This document shows, piece by piece, positions 1 to 8,214 of a stretch of DNA of 37,460 nucleotides. Under the pieces are notes generated by a model. It saw only the letters and a list, made by a program, of their open reading frames with translations, was not told where the DNA came from and searched no databases. The stretch's first letter is position 1; each line of letters opens with the position of its first letter. The DNA is from Acidobacteriota bacterium (lineage in GTDB: Bacteria > Acidobacteriota > Vicinamibacteria > Vicinamibacterales > CAVVIG01). The stretch spans positions 1-37,460 of the forward strand of contig JACPZW010000065.1 of NCBI GenBank assembly GCA_016195265.1, in the 5' to 3' direction. The translations under genes were made by a program, and so were the position numbers.

Positions 1-53
1 CACGCGCGATCCACGGCCGCAAGGGGGTCGGTCTGCACTACATCGCGAATTGA
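1..53 (+). CDS. Possible 3' end of an upstream gene (partial)
   Basis: Reading frame 3 is open from the left edge and ends with TGA at 51-53, giving a tail of about 16 residues ending HYIAN. No family can be recognised from so short a piece. Frames 1 and 2 are also open for 40-46 codons, so the choice of frame is uncertain. Positions 54-137 hold nothing I can identify. Confidence 0.25.
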   Translation, partial: RAIHGRKGVGLHYIAN

Positions 54-137
54 ATCACGCGCGATTGAGGATCAAGGACTTGCAGCCACGAGCGATGCGA
101 AACTCGCCGCAAACGCCGTTTCCGTGACGAAGATCGG

Positions 138-1592
138 CTAACGCCGCCGAGGTGTGAGTAGCAACGTCGTCTCGGTTGTCGCTTCAACCGCGTGATCGCT
201 GAACGGCAGCGGGATCGACTTCCCCGCTGCCCACTCGGCCGCGAGATCCTTGAAGTGGGCGCTGTCGGGCGACTCCGACTGGCCGGGCGCGTTCATCGTT
301 GTCCACTGATCCCAATCCGACGCCGCGCTGATGTGGAACGGGGCGGCCTGCGACGCCGGTGGCGCCAACGGACCGATATTGAAGCGATGCCCCGCGTCCG
401 CGCCGATGCCGAGCGTGTGGGCAAAGAGAACCGTTCGCAATTCTTCGGTTCGGCTAAAGCCGGACGCCGCGTCCTGAAACCTCGGCAACGACGTGCGATC
501 CGCCGTCAGCGCGTGCAGTGCCGGAATCGCGCCGGCCGCGACGCCGCGCCAGCGCATCGCGAACGCGAGAGAACGCTCGCGATCCGTCGCGATGACCACG
601 CCGCGCGGCGTGTAGTCCGACTCGTAGGTGAACGGTTTGCGTCCCTTCACGACGACCGCGTCCTTGACGACGACGGCGTCGAGCCACTGCCCGCCCAGGT
701 CAATCTGATGCGCATTGCCGGGATTGACCCGCACGCTCTCGATCACCGGCGCGTCGAGGGGCGCTGCGGTCGCATCCCAGGCCGAGTGATCGTCGTGACC
801 GAGCGCGATGCCCGGGAGCCATGGCGCAGTCGCGCCGATCGCGTTCCAGCCGGGCGCGCGGAGATGGACGAGATAGCGCCGCGACGGATGATCGAGATGA
901 ACCGCGGACAGAGCACCGGGCCGAGCCAACTCGGCCCCTACGCGTGGACGAACGTCAGCGGCCAGGCCGACGAAGAACGGCGGTGAGCCGACGCGGCGCA
1001 GCGCGTCGGCGATCACCTCGGCCGCCTGCGGTCCGGCTGACGGCCACTGACTCGCGTCAAGTGTCCCGCGGCTCGCGACGAACAGATCCGTGCGATTCAG
1101 CAGATCGACGGGCATCCAGAACTCGGGCGTCCAGCCGGCGAGCGCGAACTCGTCCGGCGGCCGTTCGCGCGCGAGCGCGACCCACGCGTTCACACCGTGC
1201 ACGAACGCGGTCGCGATCGCCTTCGCGTCCGGCCCGTAGCTCGCCCACTCGGCGTCGAGGTCGCCGCGATACTGCACGCGCCGCGTCATCGCGTCGCGCT
1301 CGATGAAGTTCGCGCCCAGCACCTGCGAGAGCCGCCCCTGCACCGAGCGCCGCCACAGATCCATTTGGAAGAGGCGGTCCTGCGCCTGCACGAACCCTTG
1401 CGCGAAGAAGAGAGCGTCGCGCGTCTGGGCGTAGATGTGCGGCACGCCCCAGCGATCTCTGACGACGCGGACGGGAGACGAGAGGCCATTGAGGATCAGC
1501 GTGCCAGACACCTGGGCGGCGATCGGCGGCGGGCCCTGTGCCTTGCTACACGCCACGGAGTCACAGAGAAGAGGAAGAAGCCACAGAGTCAC
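138..1592 (-). CDS. Degraded penicillin acylase-like protein (peptidase family S45), catalytic segment missing
   Basis: The protein resembles S45 N-terminal-nucleophile amidohydrolases, which are exported and self-cleave before a catalytic Ser. Conserved alpha-chain sequence begins about position 1510 (VRVVRDRWGVPHIYA, then FFAQGFVQAQDRLFQMDLWRR). Beta-chain pieces follow: YLVHLRAPGWN, PGIALGHDDHSAW, and a C-terminal GQSESPDSAHFKDLAAEW block. The usual G-S-N-N-W segment with the catalytic Ser and oxyanion Asn is absent, as is much of the central beta chain. The ORF is about 480-528 residues, where the family usually has 700-800. REP-like palindromes lie at both places where sequence is missing (918-937 and 448-465). 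The start is uncertain. The frame is open to 1724 (TTG), an ATG at 1713-1715 overlaps the start of the divergent DinB gene, and GTG at 1592 would begin a hydrophobic leader encoded by a repeat. I infer a pseudoenzyme or a decaying gene. Confidence 0.7.
   Translation of the reverse strand: MTLWLLPLLCDSVACSKAQGPPPIAAQVSGTLILNGLSSPVRVVRDRWGVPHIYAQTRDALFFAQGFVQAQDRLFQMDLWRRSVQGRLSQVLGANFIERDAMTRRVQYRGDLDAEWASYGPDAKAIATAFVHGVNAWVALARERPPDEFALAGWTPEFWMPVDLLNRTDLFVASRGTLDASQWPSAGPQAAEVIADALRRVGSPPFFVGLAADVRPRVGAELARPGALSAVHLDHPSRRYLVHLRAPGWNAIGATAPWLPGIALGHDDHSAWDATAAPLDAPVIESVRVNPGNAHQIDLGGQWLDAVVVKDAVVVKGRKPFTYESDYTPRGVVIATDRERSLAFAMRWRGVAAGAIPALHALTADRTSLPRFQDAASGFSRTEELRTVLFAHTLGIGADAGHRFNIGPLAPPASQAAPFHISAASDWDQWTTMNAPGQSESPDSAHFKDLAAEWAAGKSIPLPFSDHAVEATTETTLLLTPRRR
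448..465. repeat. In-gene palindrome, GTCCGGCT family
   Basis: Arms of 8 bases (gttcggct and agccggac, one mismatch) flank a 2-base centre. The element is translated in the acylase as SGFSRTEELR. The same palindrome family occurs at 2700-2719 and 6259-6276. Confidence 0.7.
918..937. repeat. In-gene REP-like hairpin (gggccgag-ccaa-ctcggccc)
   Basis: A perfect 8-bp stem with a 4-base loop is followed by CCTAC. This is the same architecture (CTAC/GTAG tail plus stem with a 4-base loop) as the intergenic hairpins at 6801, 9052 and 20667. It sits inside the acylase ORF where family members carry the catalytic G-S-N-N-W segment. Confidence 0.75.
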
Positions 1593-1697
1593 GGAGACAC
1601 AGAGAGACGTACCTCTATTTCCTCTCCGTGACTCCGTGACTCTGTGGCCGATTACTTCCGTGCCTCGGTGGCCCATTTCCCTCTGTGTCTCCGGGGC
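1552..1697. repeat. CACGGAG/CACAGAG quasi-periodic repeat with inverted arms
   Basis: The tract alternates CACGGAG- and CACAGAG-like units of about 7-8 bp, then runs as their reverse complement. Perfect 16-bp arms lie at 1581-1596 and 1632-1647 around a 35-base centre. It fills the space between the acylase and DinB genes. Its minus-strand reading supplies the hydrophobic stretch VTLWLLPLLCDSVAC in front of the acylase. Confidence 0.8.
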
Positions 1698-1713
1698 GAA
1701 TACACTAACGGGC

Positions 1714-2205
1714 ATGGTCCTCAAGGATTCCCTGCTCGCCGACTTCGATCACGAGATGGGCGCGACGCGCCGCCTGCTCGAGCGCGTGCCGGACGACAAG
1801 CTGTCCTGGAAGCCGCACGTGAAGTCGATGACGCTCGGCGCGCTCGCGATGCACCTGTGCAGTCTTCCCCAGTGGGGCACCACGATTCTCAACGATGCGT
1901 GCTTCGATCTGCTCACCGCACCGCCCACCCGCGAGGACGCGACGACGCGCGCCGGCATCCTCGCCGCCTTCGACGACACGGTCAAGAAGACGCGCGCGGC
2001 GATGGACAAGACGGACGCGGAGCTGCTGTCGTTCTGGACCCTCACGCGCGGCGATCAGGAAATGTTCACGCTGCCGCGCATCGCCGCCGTCCGCAGCTTC
2101 ATGCTCCACCACATCATCCACCATCGTGGCCAGCTGAGCGTGTACCTGCGGCTGAACGACATTCCAGTCCCGGCGATCTACGGCCCGACCGCAGACGAAG
2201 GCTGA
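1714..2205 (+). CDS. DinB/YfiT-family putative metal-binding hydrolase or transferase
   Basis: This 163-residue protein has the DinB four-helix-bundle pattern. It starts with a helical segment (DFDHEMGATRRLLERVPDDKLSWKPH), has a His near residue 47 in ALAMHLCSLPQW, and ends with HHIIHHRGQLSVYLRL. In this family three histidines hold a divalent metal. Some members are thiol-dependent transferases, but the substrate here is unknown. The ATG at 1714 is chosen because similarity begins there. The upstream extension of the frame runs back into the repeat at 1552-1697. A TACACT hexamer ends 7 bases before the ATG and no Shine-Dalgarno is visible, so the mRNA may be leaderless. Confidence 0.88.
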   Translation: MVLKDSLLADFDHEMGATRRLLERVPDDKLSWKPHVKSMTLGALAMHLCSLPQWGTTILNDACFDLLTAPPTREDATTRAGILAAFDDTVKKTRAAMDKTDAELLSFWTLTRGDQEMFTLPRIAAVRSFMLHHIIHHRGQLSVYLRLNDIPVPAIYGPTADEG

Positions 2206-2208
2206 CGC

Positions 2209-2214
2209 TATAAT
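2209..2214 (+). promoter_or_regulatory. Candidate -10 box TATAAT before the first kinase gene
   Basis: A consensus TATAAT lies 11 bases before the ATG at 2226, just after the DinB stop codon. No good -35 hexamer is seen at the usual distance. If used, it would give a leader of only about 5 bases. Confidence 0.4.
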
Positions 2215-2225
2215 CATCCGCTCCC

Positions 2226-4502
2226 ATGAGCCTCACGTCCGGCACCCGCCTCGGTCCTTACGAGATTCTCGCGCTGCTCGGCGCTGGCGGCATGGGTGAG
2301 GTCTACAAGGCCCGCGACCCGCGGCTCGGACGCGATGTCGCCATCAAAGTGCTGCCGGAGTCCATGGCCGGCGATCCCTCCCGGCTCCACCGCTTCGAGC
2401 AGGAAGCGCGCGCCGTCGCCGCGCTCTCGCACGCCAACATCGTCGCGATCTTCGATGTGGGCGCCGGCGACCAGTCCTACCTGGTGACCGAACTGCTCGA
2501 CGGCGAGACGTTGCGTGCCGCGCTCGCGCGCGGTCCCCTTCCGAAGGCGCGCACGATAGACGTCGCGCTGCAGATCGTCTCCGGTCTCGCCGCCGCGCAC
2601 GACCGCGGCATCGTGCACCGCGATTTGAAGCCGGAGAACATCTTCCTCACGCGCGACCGCGGCGTGAAGATTCTGGATTTCGGCCTGGCGAAGGCGACGA
2701 GTCCGGCTGAAGCCGGACTCCACGACGTCGACGTCACGCGCGCGAGCGCGACGATGGCCGGATTGGTCATGGGCACGGCGGGCTATATGTCGCCCGAACA
2801 GGTCCGCGGCCAGGCGGCGGATCCCCGGTCGGACATCTTCGCGACCGGCGCGATCCTCTACGAGATGGTCACCGGCCAGCGTGCGTTTCAAGGCACGTCG
2901 CCGGCGGACACGATGAGCGCCGTCCTGCGCGAACAGCCGATGGATCTCGTGCTGCGATCGGGCACGCCGCCCGCGCTCGCCCGTCTCGTGCGGCGCTGTC
3001 TCGAGAAGGACCCGAACGATCGCTTCCAGTCAGCGCGAGATTTGCGGTTTGCGATCGAATCGATCTCCGACGCGCATGCGGCGGCGCCCGCACCTTCAAG
3101 AAACGCCGACGAGAAGTCCGTCGCCGTGCTGCCGTTCGCCAACATGAGCGCGGACGCCGACAATCAGTTCTTCAGCGACGGCCTGTCCGAGGAACTGATC
3201 AACGCGCTCACGCGCCTGCCAGGGCTGCGCGTGGCGTCGCGCACGTCGGCGTTCCGCTTCCGCGGCGGCGACGTGGACATCCGCGAGATCGGCCGGCAGC
3301 TGCAGGTGGGGACCGTCCTCGAGGGCAGCGTGCGCCGCGCGGGCACCCGGCTCCGGATCACGGCCCAGCTCATCAACGTCACCGACGGCTACCACATCTG
3401 GTCCGAGCGCTACGACCGCGAGATGGCGGACGTCTTCGCGATTCAGGACGAGATCGTCGCATCGATTGTCGGCGCGCTCGCGCCCGCCCTCGCCGCCGAC
3501 GTAAAAAAAGCCGTGCGTCGTCCCACGGACAATCTCGAAGCCTACGAGCTCTATCTCAAGGGCCGGCATTCATGGCACCTGCGGTCGCCCGCGTCGATGC
3601 AGACGGCGATGCGCTGCTTCGAACGGGTCATCGCGCTCGACGCCGACTACGCGCTGGCGCACGCCGGCATCTCGGACTGCGCGAGCCTGTGCCGCGGGTA
3701 CGGCGTGTTCACGCAGGCGGAGGCGATCGACCGCGCGCAGCCGGCCGTTGCCCGCGCGATGGCCCTCGACGCCTCGCTCGCGCAGGTGAACTTCTCGCAG
3801 GCGGTGTTTCTCCTGATTCCCCAGGGACGCTGGGCGGACGCGCGGCCGTTTCTCGACAAGGCGGTCGCGATCGATCCGCGGATGGTGGACGCGCACGGCT
3901 ACCTCGGAATGGTCGCCGCGTGCGACGGGCGCGCCGACGAGGCGCAGGCCCACGCCGATCGCGCGCGCGAGGTCGATCCCTCGTCCGCGTTCAGTTACTT
4001 CCTCGCCGCCTGCGCGATGAACATCTGCGGCCGCTTTTCGAGCGGTGAGGAGGCCGCGCGGCGCATGCTCGAGCTGCAGCCGGATTCGCTCGCGGGCTTG
4101 TGGACGCGCGGCGTGGCGCTCTGCGGCCTCGGGCGCAACGACGAGGCCGTGGCTGTACTCGAGCGCGCAGTGATCTTCTCCCAGTGGCCGTTCTACGTCG
4201 GGCTGCTGGGCATGGCCTACGGCCGCGCGGGGCGTCCCGCCGACGCGCAGCGCGTGCTCGACGAGCTGGCGGCGCGCGCCGGCCGCGGCGAGTACATCCC
4301 GCCCTTCGCCCCGCTCTGGATCCACGTTGGACTCGAGAACCGTTGCGCCATGCGCGCCGATCTCGATGCGTGTCTCGCCGACTCGGCCCCCCCGCTGACG
4401 ATCAAGCTCACGTGCAGCGTTTTGCTCGACGCGTACCGGACCGATCCGGAAATCGACCGGCGGTGCCACGCGCTCTTCCGTACCGGGTCACCGGCGTCAT
4501 GA
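2226..4502 (+). CDS. Ser/Thr protein kinase with TolB-like and TPR domains (complete copy)
   Basis: This 758-residue protein begins with a Hanks-type kinase domain. The glycine loop is GAGGMG (19-24), the catalytic Lys is K41 in VAIKV, the loop is HRDLKPEN (131-138, D133), DFG is at 151-153, and [10 protein letters not shown] ends the activation segment. A TolB-like domain follows at about 295-400, running from [12 protein letters not shown] to [11 protein letters not shown]. The remainder is helical TPR repeats to about residue 720. No signal peptide or clear membrane segment is seen, so it is probably cytoplasmic. Such proteins are common in Acidobacteriota, but their substrates are mostly unknown. 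A perfect palindrome is translated in the activation loop as SPAEAGLH. The stop overlaps the next start (ATGA), so the three kinase genes are probably one operon. Confidence 0.93.
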   Translation: MSLTSGTRLGPYEILALLGAGGMGEVYKARDPRLGRDVAIKVLPESMAGDPSRLHRFEQEARAVAALSHANIVAIFDVGAGDQSYLVTELLDGETLRAALARGPLPKARTIDVALQIVSGLAAAHDRGIVHRDLKPENIFLTRDRGVKILDFGLAKATSPAEAGLHDVDVTRASATMAGLVMGTAGYMSPEQVRGQAADPRSDIFATGAILYEMVTGQRAFQGTSPADTMSAVLREQPMDLVLRSGTPPALARLVRRCLEKDPNDRFQSARDLRFAIESISDAHAAAPAPSRNADEKSVAVLPFANMSADADNQFFSDGLSEELINALTRLPGLRVASRTSAFRFRGGDVDIREIGRQLQVGTVLEGSVRRAGTRLRITAQLINVTDGYHIWSERYDREMADVFAIQDEIVASIVGALAPALAADVKKAVRRPTDNLEAYELYLKGRHSWHLRSPASMQTAMRCFERVIALDADYALAHAGISDCASLCRGYGVFTQAEAIDRAQPAVARAMALDASLAQVNFSQAVFLLIPQGRWADARPFLDKAVAIDPRMVDAHGYLGMVAACDGRADEAQAHADRAREVDPSSAFSYFLAACAMNICGRFSSGEEAARRMLELQPDSLAGLWTRGVALCGLGRNDEAVAVLERAVIFSQWPFYVGLLGMAYGRAGRPADAQRVLDELAARAGRGEYIPPFAPLWIHVGLENRCAMRADLDACLADSAPPLTIKLTCSVLLDAYRTDPEIDRRCHALFRTGSPAS
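2700..2719. repeat. Palindrome inserted in the kinase activation loop
   Basis: Perfect 9-bp arms (agtccggct and agccggact) flank GA. It encodes SPAEAGLH directly after DFGLAKAT. Its relative at 6259 lies at the equivalent place in the third kinase. Confidence 0.8.
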
Positions 4503-5778
4503 GCCTCGCCGCCGGCACGCGGCTCGGACCGTACGAAATCGTCTCGCTGCTCGGCGCCGGCGGCATGGGCGAGGTGTACAAGGCCCGCGACCCGCGGCTC
4601 GGGCGCGACGTGGCGATCAAAGTGCTGCCCGAATCGGTCGCCGCCGATCTGCGGTTCGCGGTCGACTCGATCGCCGACGCGCAGGCGGCGGCGCCGCTCG
4701 AGAAGCCGTCCGACGAGAAGTCGATCGCGGTGCTGCCGTTCGAGGATCTGAGCCCCGATCGCTCGCAGCAGCCGTTGTGTGAGGGCATGGCGGCCGAGAT
4801 CATCAACGCGCTTGGCGTCGTGCCCGGCTTGCGCGTGATCTCGAGGATTTCCGCCGCGCGCTGCCGGGAGAAAGGTCTCGACATCTCGGAGATCGGCGCG
4901 CACCTCAATGTCGCCACCGTCCTCGAGGGTACGGTGCGGAAATCTGGCGAGCGGCTGCGCATCTCGGCGCAGCTCGTCAATACGCGCGACGGCGGGCAGC
5001 TCTGGGCCACCCGGTACGACCGCAGCGAAGGCGACACCTTCGACATCCAGGACGACATCGCGGCCGCCATCGTCGACCACCTGAAAGTGCGGCTCGCCGC
5101 CAGCGGCCGGGCGCCCGCCGTGAAGCGATACACCGACAATCTCGAGGCCTACAACCTGTAATCGAACTCAACCCGCGGCTGGCGATCACGCACGTCTACT
5201 ATTCGAGCCTGCTCGCGGTGTTGCAGCGAACCGACGAGGCGCTGCGGGAAGTCCGCCTCGCGATCGAGTCCGAGCCGGATTCCGCCCTCATCAGCAACAT
5301 CTCGGGCACGCAGTGCTACTGGCTTCGGCGGCTCGATCTGGCGCGCGCGAATCACGATCGAGGCATCGACCTCGACCCCGAGATCCTGTTCGGTTACGCG
5401 ATTCGATCGGCGACGCTCTGCGAAGGCGAGCCCGAGCGCGCCCTGGCCGACGCCGAACACGGCGTCTCGGCGAGCCACCGGCAGCCGTACTTCCTCAAGA
5501 GCCTCGGCTACGCGTACGCGCGCGCGGGACGCCGCCCGGACGCTGAGCGCGTGATCGAGGAGCTGCGTGCGCGAAGCGATCGGGAATACATCGCGCCGCT
5601 CCACATCGCCGACGTCTATGCGGGTCTCGGCGACCGGGCGCCGGCGTGCGAATGGCTGGAGCGCGCCTACGAACATCGCAACGGCTTCATCGTCGGCGTG
5701 GGCGTGTCGCCCGCGTACGACCCGATGCGCGACGATTCGCGTTTCCAGGCGCTCCTGGCGCGGATGCATCTTCGATGA
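4499..5778 (+). pseudogene. Kinase/TolB-like/TPR gene with most of the kinase domain deleted and a TPR frameshift
   Basis: The ATG at 4499 overlaps the previous stop. The first 50 residues match the first kinase copy, including GAGGMG and VAIKVLPES. The sequence then jumps at about 4646-4651 to the end of the kinase domain ([16 protein letters not shown]), so HRD, DFG and the activation segment are gone. A TolB-like domain follows ([12 protein letters not shown] to [12 protein letters not shown]). The frame stops at TAA 5159-5161, just after LEAYNL. Coding similarity resumes in another frame at 5161 (IELNPRLAITHVYYSS) and runs as TPRs to the TGA at 5776-5778. About 100 residues of TPR sequence seem to be missing at that junction. 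Without frameshifting only a 220-residue product could be made. The end overlaps the next gene by ATGA. Confidence 0.85.
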
Positions 5779-6797
5779 GCCTCACGGCCGGCACGCGCCT
5801 CGGGCCGTACGAAATCCTCTCGCTGCTCGGCGCGGGCGGGATGGGCGAGGTCTACAAGGCGCGCGACACGCGCCTCGACCGCACGGTCGCCATCAAGGTC
5901 ATGGGCGCGGTGACCTCCGGCGATCCCGCGATGCGCGAGCGCCTGCTGCGCGAGGCGCGCGCGGCCTCCGCCCTCAACCATCCGCACATCTGCACGGTCC
6001 ACGACGTCGGCGACGAGCGCGGCCGGCCGTTCATCGCGATGGAGTGGATCGACGGGGAGTCGCTCGCGGATCGTCTCCGCCGCGCCTCAGATCCGATGCC
6101 GCTCGACGACCTGCTGCGCCTGGCCGCGCAGGTGGCCGACGGCCTCGAGGCCGCGCACGCGAGCGGCGTCGTCCATCGCGATCTGAAGCCGGCCAATCTG
6201 TTCATCACGAAACGCGGCGACGCGAAGATCCTCGACTTCGGGCTGGCGAAGTTGGCGGGTCCGGCTAAAGCCGGACACCACGAGGACGTCGTACGTGGCG
6301 TCCGCCTTCAGGCGGACCTGACCCAGACGATCGCGGCCGAGCGGAAGCTGACGAACGCCGGCGACACGGTGGGCACGGTCTCCTACATGGCACCGGAACA
6401 GGCCCGCGGCGAAACCGTCGACGCGCGCAGCGACTTGTTCTCGTTCGGCGTCGTGCTCTATGAAATGGCGACCGGCACGTCGGCGTTCACCGGGCCGACG
6501 ACGGCGCTGACCTTCGACGCGATCCTCAACCGCCAGCCGGCGCCGCCGCGTGATGTCAACGGCGAGCTGCCGGCCGCGCTCGAGCGAATCATCACCCGGC
6601 TCCTCGCCAAGGATCCGGCGGCGCGCCATCAGTCGGCGACGCTCCTTCGCGAGGAGATCGAGGCCCTGCGTCACGACCTCCATCACGAACGCGAGCGATC
6701 CAACGCCGCGACGAAGGTCGCGCCGTCGGTCGCCGTCCTGCCGTTCACGCTGCTCCGCCGCGTCGGCCTGACCCCGAGTCCGCAGTTCGCGAAGTGA
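5775..6797 (+). CDS. Ser/Thr protein kinase, truncated at the start of the TolB-like domain
   Basis: This 340-residue protein contains a complete Hanks-type kinase domain: GAGGMG (19-24), VAIKV with K41, HRDLKPAN, DFGLAK, VSYMAPEQ, and RSDLFSFGVVLYEM. After the domain it reads PSVAVLPF, the first residues of a TolB-like domain, then an unrelated tail (TLLRRVGLTPSPQFAK) and a stop. The effector and TPR regions found in the first copy are therefore lost. The activation loop is enlarged by two palindromes (AGPAKAGHH and GVRLQADL). Catalytic residues are present, so kinase activity is plausible. A pair of REP hairpins follows only 3 bases after the stop. Confidence 0.9.
   Translation: MSLTAGTRLGPYEILSLLGAGGMGEVYKARDTRLDRTVAIKVMGAVTSGDPAMRERLLREARAASALNHPHICTVHDVGDERGRPFIAMEWIDGESLADRLRRASDPMPLDDLLRLAAQVADGLEAAHASGVVHRDLKPANLFITKRGDAKILDFGLAKLAGPAKAGHHEDVVRGVRLQADLTQTIAAERKLTNAGDTVGTVSYMAPEQARGETVDARSDLFSFGVVLYEMATGTSAFTGPTTALTFDAILNRQPAPPRDVNGELPAALERIITRLLAKDPAARHQSATLLREEIEALRHDLHHERERSNAATKVAPSVAVLPFTLLRRVGLTPSPQFAK
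6259..6317. repeat. Two palindromes inserted in the third kinase's activation loop
   Basis: The first palindrome is gtccggct-AA-agccggac (6259-6276). The second is gtccgcct-TC-aggcggac (6300-6317). Both are perfect with 8-bp arms, and they are separated by 23 bases. They lie in frame between DFGLAK and VSYMAPEQ. Confidence 0.8.
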
Positions 6798-6800
6798 GGT

Positions 6801-6858
6801 GTAGGGCGGGTCCTTTTGGACCCGCCCCGACTGCCGGGTCCGAAAGGACCCGGCCTAC
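6801..6858. terminator. Tail-to-tail pair of REP-like hairpins between convergent genes
   Basis: Hairpin one has a perfect 10-bp stem (gggcgggtcc) with a TTTT loop at 6804-6827. Hairpin two has a 9-bp stem (gccgggtcc) with a GAAA loop at 6833-6854. GTAG and CTAC flank the pair. It lies between the convergent kinase and cytochrome genes, and the cytochrome stop codon overlaps its right edge. It could end transcription from both sides, although no U-tract follows. Confidence 0.65.
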
Positions 6859-8102
6859 TTCTCTTGCTGCTGAGACGATGTCGTCGGGATCTCGACCACC
6901 GTGCTCCAGAAGCCGATCATCATTTCTTCCCACGTCTGATCGCCCCAGTGCACGTCCTGGGTCGGATCGGGATTGAACTTGTTGCCCGTCGAGTTGTCGA
7001 AGTGCGCGATGACTTCGACCTTCGTGCCCTTTGGCAGCGTCTTCGCCTCCGCGAGCTGATACGTAATCTGCCAGTTGAAGTCGTACTTCGGCACCGACAG
7101 CAGGACCTCGTCCGTGCCGTCCGGATAGTGCGCGATGTACGTCATGTCCTTGCCGCGCATGTGCATGTGCGGCGTCAGCGCCGTCAGCACGGTGTCGCGC
7201 TGCAGGACCTGCGTGGCGCGGACTTCGTGGTTGCCGTCGCCGGCCGGAATCACGAAGCGCGGGTTCAGCGCGAGCCCGCCCGCCGCCTGCTTCTTCGGCG
7301 GCTGCTTCGCGTAGATGATGCCGACCTTCGTGCGATCAGTCGCGGGCGTGCCGTTGGTCGTGTAGTGCATCTGCAGAATCAGATCCGATTTGCCGGTCAG
7401 ATGCCGCGCGATGCCCTCGGGGAATACCAGGCCCGGCTTGTTTGGCGTGACGCCGCCGATGTTGGTCGGACCGAGCACCGCGCCCTCTTTGATCGGCTCG
7501 CCTGACGGATGTGTGAACGCGATGACGTGGTGCACGTGCCCGCGCGCCTCGGGAACGATCTCGATCGCCTGGATCCACTTGTCCTCGGGCAGATTCATCG
7601 GGACGCGCATGTACTTGTAGTCAATCGTACCGGCCGCGGGAATCTCGAACGCCTGCTCCATCTGGAAGACGGCGTCAGGCTTGCCGATCGTCCAGCCGTC
7701 GACCAACGTCGGCGCCACAGGCAGATCCTTGTCGTCGCCCTTCGGCGCGCCCGCGTCGACCCACGCGACGATCGTCGCAATCTCCTTCTCCGCGAGGCTG
7801 GGATCGTTCCTGAACACGCCGCGCGCCGGGTCGGCACCCCACGGCGGCATCGCGCGCGAGACGACGCGCTGTTTGATCGACTTCGCCCACGGCCGGGCCT
7901 CGTCGTACGACATCAGCGACATCGGCGCGAACATCGTTGGCCGGTGGCACTCGACGCAGCTCTTGTAGAAGATCGGCGCCACGTCCTTCGTGAACGTGAC
8001 CGTGGTGCCCGCCGGCTCCGCCGCGCGGCCGGTCGAGGAAAGCCCCGCCAGCATCGCCAACATTGCCGTCGCGGCCGCCAGTATCTTCAGTCGATTCAGC
8101 AC
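6855..8102 (-). CDS. Secreted cytochrome c fused to a copper type II, ascorbate-dependent monooxygenase-like domain
   Basis: This 415-residue protein starts at GTG with AGGAG upstream, and has a signal peptide ending near GRAAE. A heme c site, CVECH (C49, C52, H53), lies in the N-terminal cytochrome domain (VTFTKDVAPIFYKSC). The second half has the His clusters of the PHM/DBM copper fold: GHVHHVIAF, LILQMHYTTNG and LTPHMHMRGKDM. In animal enzymes these hold two copper ions for hydroxylation. In bacteria the substrate of such fusions is not known. The protein should act in the periplasm, with the heme perhaps delivering electrons in place of ascorbate, which is an inference. It diverges from the flavoprotein gene at 8215 across a 112-base spacer. 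Confidence 0.85.
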   Translation of the reverse strand: MLNRLKILAAATAMLAMLAGLSSTGRAAEPAGTTVTFTKDVAPIFYKSCVECHRPTMFAPMSLMSYDEARPWAKSIKQRVVSRAMPPWGADPARGVFRNDPSLAEKEIATIVAWVDAGAPKGDDKDLPVAPTLVDGWTIGKPDAVFQMEQAFEIPAAGTIDYKYMRVPMNLPEDKWIQAIEIVPEARGHVHHVIAFTHPSGEPIKEGAVLGPTNIGGVTPNKPGLVFPEGIARHLTGKSDLILQMHYTTNGTPATDRTKVGIIYAKQPPKKQAAGGLALNPRFVIPAGDGNHEVRATQVLQRDTVLTALTPHMHMRGKDMTYIAHYPDGTDEVLLSVPKYDFNWQITYQLAEAKTLPKGTKVEVIAHFDNSTGNKFNPDPTQDVHWGDQTWEEMMIGFWSTVVEIPTTSSQQQEK

Positions 8103-8214
8103 AAAGTCACTCCTGTTTGGTGGAGTTGATAGTTTACGCCGACGGCACGCGCCTCGCAACGGAAGTCCTCCGGCGGCAGGAATCTGCCGAGTTTCCGGCA
8201 GGTGGACTGCGCAC

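Noticed and set aside
8103..8214. Riboswitch or operator in the divergent spacer
   Set aside because: Only short GC-rich partial symmetry (ccggcgg / ccggcag) is seen, which is not enough to support a regulatory structure.
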